A stretch of DNA of 61,626 nt. It comes from an uncultured Christensenella sp. (GTDB taxonomy: Bacteria > Bacillota > Clostridia > Christensenellales > Borkfalkiaceae). Positions within the stretch are counted from its first letter, which is position 1; each line of letters opens with the position of its first letter. The stretch covers positions 1 to 61,626 of the forward strand of contig CAJUEO010000010.1 of NCBI GenBank assembly GCA_910585685.1. Direction: 5' to 3'. Position numbers and translations under genes: made by a program. A model generated the notes under the pieces. It ran no database searches and was not told where the DNA came from. It saw only the letters and a program-made list of their open reading frames with translations. Below, one piece after another: positions 12,701 through 20,800 of the stretch.

Positions 12701-13833
12701 AGCTTTTGCATAAACTTGAAGTTGGGAAGATAAATCGTAGGCAAAAGCCCGAATTCTTTGTGGCTTCTGTCGGATACTGCGGAAAACGCGCAAGTATTGT
12801 TTGCTATAATCTTGTGCTTGATTTCTCCCTGCGTAGGGTCGGAAACGAGAACGAGAACTTCGTTTACGCCGCAATTCTGCATTTCATATGCCTGCGCCTC
12901 GGAAACGGTTTCTCCGCCGTGGAGAATAACCTCTCCCGTTTCGGGGTTGTAGACGTCCTCGGCAAGTTTACAGCCGGGAAGCCTGTACGCAAGATTGAGC
13001 TTTTTATTGAATTTATATCTGCCGACCTTGACTACGTCGTAGCGACGAGGGTCGAAGAAAAGATTGTGCAAGTGCTGTTTAACCGAAGCCTCGGTGGGAA
13101 CTTCACCGGGACGAAGCCTTCTGTACAGCTCGATAAGACCGTCCGACTCGGACTTGGTGGTATCCTTTGCAATTGTATTTTCAATCATTTTATCGTTTGC
13201 GAACAGGTCTAAAATAGCTCTGTCCGAACCGAAGCCGAGTGCGCGAAGCAAAACGGTAGCGCAGATTTTACGCTTTCTGTCGACGTGAACCCACAAAACG
13301 CCCGAAGCGTCCTGCTCGAATTCAAGCCAAGCGCCGCGGTTGGGTATAACCGTGGTGCCGTAGATTTCTTTACCGGTCTTGTCCCTTGTGGAAGCGTTGT
13401 ACGAACCGGGGGAACGCACAAGCTGGGATACGATAACGCGCTCGGCGCCGTTTATGATAAACGAGCCCGAGTCGGTCATAAGAGGGAACTCTCCCATAAA
13501 CACGGGCGTGTCCAACACCTCGTCCTTTACCTTATTGACGAGCCTGACCCTGACGTGCATGGGCAGAGCGTAAGTTGCGTCGCGGTTGCGGCACTCCTGC
13601 TCGCTGTATTTGGGCTTTTCGTCGAACCAATGTTCGAGGAAATAAAGCTCATAGTGGTCAGAGTAGTCGGTTATGGGCATAAAGTCCTCGAAAACTTCGT
13701 CAATGCCCTCTTTCATAAACGTGTTATAGCTCGACTTTTGTATCTCTACAAGGTCGGGAATGTCGATAACCTCGTTTATTTTACCGAATTTTCTCCTTTC
13801 GGTTTTGCCATACTTGTGAAGCGGTAAATTCAT
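9754..13833 (-). CDS. rpoB: DNA-directed RNA polymerase subunit beta with long acidic C-terminal tail
   Basis: Catalytic beta subunit, 1,359 residues against about 1,190 in B. subtilis. The rifampicin region is recognisable ([33 protein letters not shown]), as are the [11 protein letters not shown] segment, the [11 protein letters not shown] motif and the C-terminal [20 protein letters not shown] clamp segment. After the last conserved helix (about residue 1255) there is an extension of roughly 100 residues composed largely of Asp and Glu, for example [19 protein letters not shown]. In most bacteria rplJ-rplL precede rpoB. Here rpoB is the first gene, with its own promoter and a leader of about 290 nt. 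Confidence 0.98.
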   Translation of the reverse strand: [1359 protein letters not shown]

Positions 13834-14132
13834 TAAAACGAACTCCTTGATTGTATTATCACATTTTGGCGATTTTCCGTATATATCTTTTCACCGGAAA
13901 AAATCGAAGATGTCTTTTATTTTTTAATTTAAAAACCTCTTTTTCGACAGCGCGAACAATTTATTTGCGCCGAGTGAGGAATGTTTTTTTATAAGCCGCA
14001 ATTTTCTTTACAATTATATAAATATAGTGTATAATAATCGGGAAAAAGGGCTGAAAATGCGTAGAATTTTGTCGGTTTTAGGCGGCTGAAATGTGCCGAT
14101 AGTGCAAAATACGCATTCTAATACAGTGTATT
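13834..14132 (-). other. Long structured 5' leader of rpoB
   Basis: About 290 nt separate the mapped promoter from the rpoB ATG with no gene in between. Near the 5' end, AATGCGTA (14056-14063) pairs perfectly with TACGCATT (14110-14117). Inside it are a TTTTG/CAAAA extension and a small TCGG/CCGA stem, making one long hairpin of about 62 nt. An AT-rich stretch at 14013-14036 could be a second promoter. The rest is A/T-rich. This could be an RNA controlling rpoBC or just a long UTR. Confidence 0.4.
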
Positions 14133-14161
14133 ATTATATCAAGTATTTTAAAGTACGTCAA
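14133..14161 (-). promoter_or_regulatory. Promoter for rpoB-rpoC
   Basis: On the minus strand TTGACG (14161-14156), 17-nt spacer, TATAAT (14138-14133). The -35 lies only about 20 bases from the divergent rqcP start codon at 14183. Confidence 0.75.
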
Positions 14162-14182
14162 CTGATTTAAGAGCTAAATATT

Positions 14183-14425
14183 ATGAGAATTGACAAATTT
14201 TTAAAAGTATCGAGAATTTTAAAGAGGCGCACCCTGTCCAAACAGGCTTGCGACAAGGGCAAAGTGCTTGTAAACGGCAAGGAAGTAAAACCCGGGCACA
14301 AAATTAAAGAGGGTGATTTGGTTGAACTTCAATTTACGGGCGGAGCTCTTAAATTTAAAATTTTGCAAATTAAAGAAACCGTAAAAAAAGACGAGGCGCA
14401 ATCGCTTTACGAAATTGTGGAGTAG
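14183..14425 (+). CDS. rqcP: RqcP (YabO-type) S4-domain RNA-binding protein
   Basis: The 80-residue protein consists of one S4 domain. It starts MRIDKFLKVSRILKRRTLSK, which closely matches B. subtilis YabO/RqcP, and contains GKVLVNGKEVKPGHKIKEGD, the typical S4 loop. RqcP works with RqcH in ribosome-associated quality control, stabilising the P-site tRNA while C-terminal alanine tails are added to stalled chains on the 50S subunit. The Hsp15 family is the alternative but is usually longer. It is followed after three bases by ispDF, whose ribosome binding site (GGAG) overlaps its stop. Confidence 0.88.
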   Translation: MRIDKFLKVSRILKRRTLSKQACDKGKVLVNGKEVKPGHKIKEGDLVELQFTGGALKFKILQIKETVKKDEAQSLYEIVE

Positions 14426-14428
14426 TTT

Positions 14429-15571
14429 ATGGAAGTTAAAAAAATAAGCGCAATTATTTGCGCCGCCGGCAAGGGTGAACGGGCGCAATTTAATAAAAAC
14501 AAGCTGCTTGCCCCCCTGTTCGGCGCACCCGTCTTGTACCATACCCTTGAAAAGTTCACCATAAAAGAAATTGACGAAGTTATAGTTACTTCGTCAAAAG
14601 TCGATTTAAAAGAAATTTCGGCAATTTGCGCTCCGTTCGGTTTTAAAGTTGTCGAGGGCGGCGCAACGCGCACGCAGAGTGTGAAGCGCGCACTTGAACA
14701 CGTTACGGGAGATATCGTGCTTATCCACGACGGAGCGCGCCCCTATGTAACGAAAGAAATTATTTTAAACTGCATTGACTCGGCAAAAAAATTCGGCAGC
14801 GGAGTTTGCGCAATAAGGCTTACGGACACCGCCGTTTGCGCCGAGCTGGGACTTGTGACCGACAGGCTTAACCGCGACGACGTTTACAGAGTTCAAACTC
14901 CGCAGGCGTTTATTACCGAGGATATTAAATATGCCTACTCGCTTTCGGGCAACGAGGTTTTTACCGACGACAGCGCGGTCTACGGCAAGTTTATTGCGCC
15001 GCCGCGCATAGTAGAGGGCAGCGAGGATAACGTAAAGCTGACATTTAAGCGCGACTTTGAAAGCACTTATCCCATTCCGATTTCGGGCAAGTTTATCGGC
15101 TTCGGAGTAGACGTACACGCCGTGTGCGAAGGAAATTGCGTGACGCTCGGCGGAATTAAGATTGACTGCGGATTTGCGCTCGCGGCACACAGCGACGGAG
15201 ACGTCGTAATTCATGCGCTTATGGACGCCTTGCTTTCCGCCGCCGGACTTAGGGACATAGGCGTATATTTTCCAGATAGCGACCCCTCGCTTTCGGGCGC
15301 CGACAGCCGCGCAATGCTTGCGAAAGTAAGGGATATATTGGGGGCAATGAAGTTTGAGCCCAAAAATATTTCCATTTCGGTACAGGCAGAAAAACCCAAA
15401 CTTGCGCCGCATATCGAGGATATGAAAACCGCTTTATCTAAAGTTTTACATATGGATAAAAGCCGCATTGCAATATCCGCAGGCACAAGCGAAAAGCTCG
15501 GCTTTGTGGGTCAATGCTTGGGAATTTGCGCGTATGCGGCGGTAACTTTATGCGAGGTTGAAAATGGCTAA
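14429..15571 (+). CDS. ispDF: Bifunctional IspD/IspF (MEP cytidylyltransferase / MEcPP synthase)
   Basis: Fused enzyme of the non-mevalonate isoprenoid pathway, 380 residues. Residues 1 to about 215 are the IspD domain, with the CTP-binding loop AAGKGERAQFNKNK and the conserved VLIHDGARPYV and RVQTPQAF segments. Residues about 220-378 are IspF, with the metal-binding GFGVDVHAV (DxH), GGIKIDCGFALAAHSDGDV with the second histidine, and DIGVYFPDSDPSLSGADS. IspE, the enzyme between them, is elsewhere. Its last bases overlap radA by 8 nt, so rqcP-ispDF-radA forms one transcription unit. Confidence 0.95.
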   Translation: MEVKKISAIICAAGKGERAQFNKNKLLAPLFGAPVLYHTLEKFTIKEIDEVIVTSSKVDLKEISAICAPFGFKVVEGGATRTQSVKRALEHVTGDIVLIHDGARPYVTKEIILNCIDSAKKFGSGVCAIRLTDTAVCAELGLVTDRLNRDDVYRVQTPQAFITEDIKYAYSLSGNEVFTDDSAVYGKFIAPPRIVEGSEDNVKLTFKRDFESTYPIPISGKFIGFGVDVHAVCEGNCVTLGGIKIDCGFALAAHSDGDVVIHALMDALLSAAGLRDIGVYFPDSDPSLSGADSRAMLAKVRDILGAMKFEPKNISISVQAEKPKLAPHIEDMKTALSKVLHMDKSRIAISAGTSEKLGFVGQCLGICAYAAVTLCEVENG

Positions 15572-16928
15572 AAACAGTAAAACAACGACTGAGTTCGTCT
15601 GTTCGGAATGCGGCGCGACAAGCGCAAGATGGCTTGGCAGATGTCCCTCTTGCGGCAAGTTCAACACTATGGTCGAGGAAATTGTAAAAGCCGCCGAACC
15701 GACGGCTACAAAGCGGCAAAACGCAGGTGCAAAAGCCTGTCCGCTATCTCAAATTACATACGAAAAATACAACCGCACCCCGTCGGGAATTTCGGAATTC
15801 GACAACGTTTTGGGCGGCGGAATAGTTAAGGGGTCGCTGGTGCTCCTGGGCGGAGACCCCGGCATAGGCAAATCGACGCTGCTTACTCAAATTGCCGCAC
15901 ACCTTTCGAACAGCCACAAGGTGCTGTATTTCTCCGCCGAAGAGAGCTGTTCGCAGGTCAAAATGCGCGCACAGCGGTTAAACCTTAAATCGGACAACCT
16001 TTACATAATTAACGAAACCTGTATTGACAACTTGGACGACGAGCTTGACGGCGTGGAATTTTGCATTATCGACTCCATTCAGGCAGTTTACACCGACGAC
16101 CTTTCCTCCTCTTCTGGTTCGGTGGGGCAGGTGCGCGAGTGCGCCTCGAAAATTATGCGCATTGCAAAGAGCCGCGGCATTACGTTTTTTATAGTCGGTC
16201 ACGTCACAAAAGAGGGCGCGCTTGCAGGGCCCAAGGTGCTGGAACACATAATGGATACAGTACTTTACTTCGAGGGAGAAAATCAGGAAAATTTCAGAAT
16301 ATTGCGCGCGGTCAAAAACAGGTTCGGCAATGTTGCCGAAGTCGGCGTTTTTGAAATGACGGGAGAGGGAATTATTGCCGTTACCGATTATTCGGGCGTA
16401 TTTTTATCGGAGAGCCGCGGTGAGGAAGCCGGTTCAGCCGTCACTCCCTCGCAGACGGGCGCAAGATGTATGAACGTTGAAGTGCAGACTTTGGTTACAA
16501 AGACTACTTTCGGCCAGCCTCGAAGAATGCCGCTCGGCGTGGATTACAACAAGCTTGTGTTGCTTATAGCCGTGCTTGAAAAGCGGTGTTCGCTTGCGCT
16601 TGGCGGATATGACGTATATGTAAACGCAATGGGCGGAATTAAACTAAACGAACCGGCTTGCGACCTTGCGCTATGCGCCGCGCTTGCCTCGGCATATCTC
16701 GGGCAACCGATAGATAAATATACGGCGGTATTCGGGGAAGTAGGGCTTACAGGCGAAGTGAGAGCGGTGTCGTACTGCGAAAAGCGCGTTGCCGAGTGCG
16801 TAAAAATGGGCTTTAAAAAGGTGCTTATACCTGCCAAAAATATGAAGTCGGTGACAAAGTTTGCCGATAAAATTTCCATAGTGCCCATACTTTACGTCAA
16901 CACGATGATAAAAAACCTTTTCAAATAA
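15564..16928 (+). CDS. radA: DNA repair protein RadA/Sms
   Basis: RecA-related branch-migration ATPase that helps recombination intermediates, 454 residues from the ATG at 15564. That start is favoured over the TTG at 15558 by GCGAGG six bases upstream and by the usual MAKNS-like N-terminus. The zinc finger is C13, C16, C27 and C30. Walker A is GGDPGIGKST near residue 95. The RadA-specific KNRFG motif is near 251. A Lon-like C-terminal domain follows (YDVYVNAMGGIKLNEPACDLAL). It overlaps the ispDF 3' end by eight bases. Confidence 0.95.
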   Translation: MAKNSKTTTEFVCSECGATSARWLGRCPSCGKFNTMVEEIVKAAEPTATKRQNAGAKACPLSQITYEKYNRTPSGISEFDNVLGGGIVKGSLVLLGGDPGIGKSTLLTQIAAHLSNSHKVLYFSAEESCSQVKMRAQRLNLKSDNLYIINETCIDNLDDELDGVEFCIIDSIQAVYTDDLSSSSGSVGQVRECASKIMRIAKSRGITFFIVGHVTKEGALAGPKVLEHIMDTVLYFEGENQENFRILRAVKNRFGNVAEVGVFEMTGEGIIAVTDYSGVFLSESRGEEAGSAVTPSQTGARCMNVEVQTLVTKTTFGQPRRMPLGVDYNKLVLLIAVLEKRCSLALGGYDVYVNAMGGIKLNEPACDLALCAALASAYLGQPIDKYTAVFGEVGLTGEVRAVSYCEKRVAECVKMGFKKVLIPAKNMKSVTKFADKISIVPILYVNTMIKNLFK

Positions 16929-16940
16929 AAAAGCAATTTA

Positions 16941-16968
16941 AAAGCGCCCCTTTGTTTCGGGGCGCTTT
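16941..16968. terminator. Terminator after radA
   Basis: Ten-base stem AAAGCGCCCC/GGGGCGCTTT with a short loop, T-rich on the right. The A-rich left flank suggests it also ends the convergent sugar-transferase transcript. Confidence 0.85.
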
Positions 16969-16977
16969 ATTAATGCT

Positions 16978-17688
16978 TTATTTTCCGCTGTGGTCAAAGA
17001 TTACCATATAAAAACCTTTGAACATAATTTTCATATCCAGCCAAAGCGAACGCTTTTCGATATATTCAAGGTCAAGCTTGACCCATTCGTCAAACGAAAC
17101 CTTGTTTCTGTCCTTCTCTATCTGCCAAAGACACAACAATCCGCCCTTTACTGCAAGGCGCTGTTTTTGATACTCGTCGTAGCACTCTACCTCCTGAGGT
17201 TCGGGAGGGCGGGGTCCTACGACGCTCATTTGCCCCATTATGATATTGAGAAGCTGCAACAGTTCGTCAATGGAAAACCTTCTTAAAAATTTGCCGACCT
17301 TTGTTATTCTCGGGTCGTTTTCCATTTTGAAAGCCGGAGGGTCTGCCTCGTTCAAGCCGGCGGCAATAAGCTGCTCTTTCAACTCGTCGGCATGGGGGCA
17401 CATAGTGCGGATTTTTATAAACTTAAATTGCTTGCCGTCCTTACCCACGCGCGTCGAAATATACACGGGGCTGTGAAAATCTTCCAGCCATTTTATAAAT
17501 ATACAAATAAGTATAAACCAAGACAACAAAATCAAAAGCAGCGTTGCCGAAACAATGTCGAACGCGCGCTTTATAAACAGGTAAGACAAAGTTTTAAAAC
17601 CCGTCTTCTTCTTTTCTGTATCTGAAACGTCGGCAGTATTTTCCGACGGTAATTCTTTCTCAAAATCGGAGTTTTTATTCTCTTGCAT
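16978..17688 (-). CDS. Undecaprenyl-phosphate sugar phosphotransferase (priming glycosyltransferase)
   Basis: Bacterial sugar-transferase family (PF02397-like) that puts the first sugar-phosphate on undecaprenyl phosphate for exopolysaccharide, capsule or glycan assembly. The 236 residues include a polar N-terminus, a hydrophobic segment near 37-65 (VSATLLLILLSWFILICIF) that would form the membrane-embedded hairpin, the KRAFD motif before it, the FKFIKIRTM segment and the catalytic-region text RRFSIDELLQLLNI and MSVVGPRPP. It belongs to the short type without extra N-terminal membrane helices. The sugar cannot be read from the sequence. AGGAG lies seven bases before the ATG. Downstream of it on the same cell-envelope block are a ligase/polymerase-like gene and a giant surface protein. 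Confidence 0.9.
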   Translation of the reverse strand: MQENKNSDFEKELPSENTADVSDTEKKKTGFKTLSYLFIKRAFDIVSATLLLILLSWFILICIFIKWLEDFHSPVYISTRVGKDGKQFKFIKIRTMCPHADELKEQLIAAGLNEADPPAFKMENDPRITKVGKFLRRFSIDELLQLLNIIMGQMSVVGPRPPEPQEVECYDEYQKQRLAVKGGLLCLWQIEKDRNKVSFDEWVKLDLEYIEKRSLWLDMKIMFKGFYMVIFDHSGK

Positions 17689-17721
17689 TACAAAGCTCCT
17701 AAAACGTGAAACTATAAATTA

Positions 17722-17750
17722 ATTATAACAAACTATTACTTAAATTTCAA
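17722..17750 (-). promoter_or_regulatory. Promoter for the sugar transferase gene
   Basis: On the minus strand TTGAAA (17750-17745), 17 nt, TATAAT (17727-17722). Confidence 0.7.
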
Positions 17751-17792
17751 GTGTTTTATATACATAAATATAGTATTAATATTGTGTGCATA

Positions 17793-17833
17793 AAAAACAA
17801 AAAAACAACGCGTTTTACAATGCGTTGCTTTTT
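17793..17833 (-). terminator. Terminator after the giant repeat-protein gene
   Basis: CAACGC/GCGTTG stem (17806-17811 with 17822-17827) followed on the minus strand by a run of Ts. It lies seven bases past the stop at 17840. Confidence 0.75.
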
Positions 17834-17839
17834 ATATTA

Positions 17840-20800
17840 TCAGGCTTTGTCTTTGAACTGTTCAAACTCGGAAGTTGAGCCCAGAGCTATTCCGTTACAC
17901 CTGAACGAAGCGGAAATTTTTACAGAGCCCTGCAAATTTTTACCGCCTATTGCGTTTCCGCAATTCATACCCGTCTTATTAAGCGAGCCGCTCATACCGC
18001 TGAAATTAGCTTTACCTATTTCGTCATAGCTGAACGAGCCGCCGAAAAGCTTTTTGCCGTGCGCATAGTAAGTAACCGAAACCGAACACTCTACATTAGC
18101 CGAATTTGCAATTTGTTCGCTTATACCATCGGCATATGCGATAGAGTAATTACCCAAAATTTTCCACTGCGTGCCCGAAACCTCGGTTAAGTCAATTACA
18201 ATTTCGTCCTTTACAAACGCGGCATAGAGATTTATATCCAAACTGTCGCTTTCACCGAACAGCCACTTGCTGTACTCTGTGAGTGCAGCTCCGTCCGCAA
18301 TGCTTACAAAGCCGTCGTCAGTCTGCGCAAACCAGCCGAGGAAAACGTGATTTTCCACAGACATAGGCGCTAAACTGTACTGTTGCCCGAACATTACGCT
18401 TGCAGTCTGCAAGGTGTTCAATTCCCCGTTGGCACCCACGTCGCTTAAATATGAAAGGTTTATTTGTTTGCCTTCCCACTTAGCGTAATATACGGCGTCG
18501 TCAGAAACGGTTATTTGAGTCAGGGGCATACCCGTAAATTCGGGATTATCGTAATAGCCCATAAATTTATAGCTCGAAGGTGCGGAAACAAGCAAAGGAA
18601 GTTCGACTTTCGCGCCCACGCCGTATTTCAGCGACTTCACGTATTTGCCGAGATTTTCGTCATAGCTTGCGCCCGTCATATTTATATCGGACAAAATATC
18701 GATGAAAACAGGCTGGTAAATAGCGCTGTATGTCAACGTTTTCATAGTCGAGTCGTACACTACGTCCCAATATTTTTCTCCCTCGACAGGCAAAAGTTCG
18801 CTTACTTCGGGAAGAACATAGGTCGAATACGACGTATTTGTAGAAGTATTGTAAAGTATGCCGTCAAGTTCGACAAGCGTTTCAAACTTTGTGTTGTCGG
18901 TGTTGAGCGCATATTCCGCTTTCGCGTCGACCACAGTTACAGGCGTAGACGAGTCAAGCTTAAAGTAAGTTAGCGATAAGTCCGAAGTCAGTTTAGCCCA
19001 ATCCGTCTTTTTGACTATGTCGGCAAAGTTATTGCCGCCGAGCACGCCATTAAAGCTTCTTCCGCCGAGTTCGGGTATTTTACAGCTATCCAGTGAAAGC
19101 GAGCTGTCAATATATACAGGCTTGCCGTTTACTTCTGCAATTACACCGTTGGGATTGCAATAGCGAAGGTTTCCGTCAAAGTTCATTGAAACAATACCGG
19201 AAACAAGATCCATTGTAGATTTTGCAATATCGAGCCCCGTTACGGTAAGCGTGCCGTCCTCGTTTTTGTCGGCAATGAAAGTAATGGGGATATTTGACAC
19301 AGTCATTCCCACAAAATCGGAAAGCAATTTGCCGTTTATAGCAAAATTCCACTTTTCGTAGCTTGATGTTTGTTCGGTAGTATAGTACGCGAGCACATAT
19401 TTGAACAAGTTGCCCAAGTCCCTGTTTTCGAAGTTTGCGCCCGTGCCCGACGAACTGTCGATATTTGTAAGCTGGTCGGAAACCAACGAGCCGAAGTTGA
19501 ATATGAACACAATCTCGTTCATAATATCCTCGGAAAATGCCGACATAGGCATAACGCGGTATTCGACTACAGGGTTAGCGTAAGTCTTTTTATTTGTTAC
19601 AAGTCCGCTCTTTTCCCAATATGTTTTCTGTACGCGCTTCAAGTAAATCATATCGTTTACAATTGAAAGATACACGTCACTGTCGCCGTTTATGGCTATC
19701 TGACCGAGCATCTGCACGCCCTGATAGGAAAGATGCGCGTCGACTGCAACGTTGTTGTTTTCATCGATTTTTATAGAAAGCGAGTTTATATTCAGCTCAA
19801 CGCCGATATTTATGCCTATAACCGAAATATTAACGTTGACTTTGCCCTGCAACAGGAAGTAGTCGTTGAGCTCGTAACTTGTTTCTCCTTCCTCCGTTTT
19901 GTGCGTTGCCGAGTTGACAAACGCCTTTAAAAGGTCGCTTACTCCGTTAAAGTCAGTATAGCCGCCGAGCGCCGTGCTTTCGTCGGGTCTTTGAATGTTG
20001 CCGTAGCCAAGCTCGACTCCGAGCGCGAGTTTGTCGGTATTTTTATCCCCAAAATACACATTGTCGAGATAAACGCCCGTAAGACGGGTTTTTTCATCGG
20101 CAGTTATCCCCTTTATAAGCTCGACCGAGATATCCCCTTCAACGACTGTTCCGTAAATAAGCGAGCTGTCGAGCGTAAGCTTTAAGCTGTCGTTACCGCA
20201 AGCTATGCTCTTTATATAATCCTTGTTGAGTGAAACAAAGTTTTCACTTTGGTTATCCCCGTTCTGCACAACGTCGTCCGCAGTGTTTTTCAAGCTGCCG
20301 AGCAACTCCCCTATATAGTCCTTTAAGCTTTTGCCGAGTATCTGAGGAATAAGGCTGTCACCGAGCGACGAGAATTGGTCCTTGGTATGAGGAATATAAT
20401 TGTCTATTAGCAGACTGTCGATTATGCCCGATATTTCCGCAACCGCAGAATTAAGCTCGTCGTTGTCCTCAAAGGAAATATTGTCAAGGTTTGCCATTGC
20501 GGCAACCATTGATACGAGCGACAAAATATCGTCCATAGGCGCATATATCATTAACGGGTCGTAATTTTCGCTATCGGAAGCATACTTTGAAACGGATAAA
20601 TATACGTCGAGCACTCCGTCCTTTACAAATCCGCCGTCCGTTACGCCGCTTGTTGAATTTGACGGCGTTGCGTCCATAACAACCAAATCGAGCGAAAGGT
20701 TGTCAGCGCCCTCGACCGCAGATACAAGCGACAGATTAAAGTGCAGATAAATTTCGCTGTCGACGCTAAAACTTACGCCTTCACGCACACCGTTTTCATT

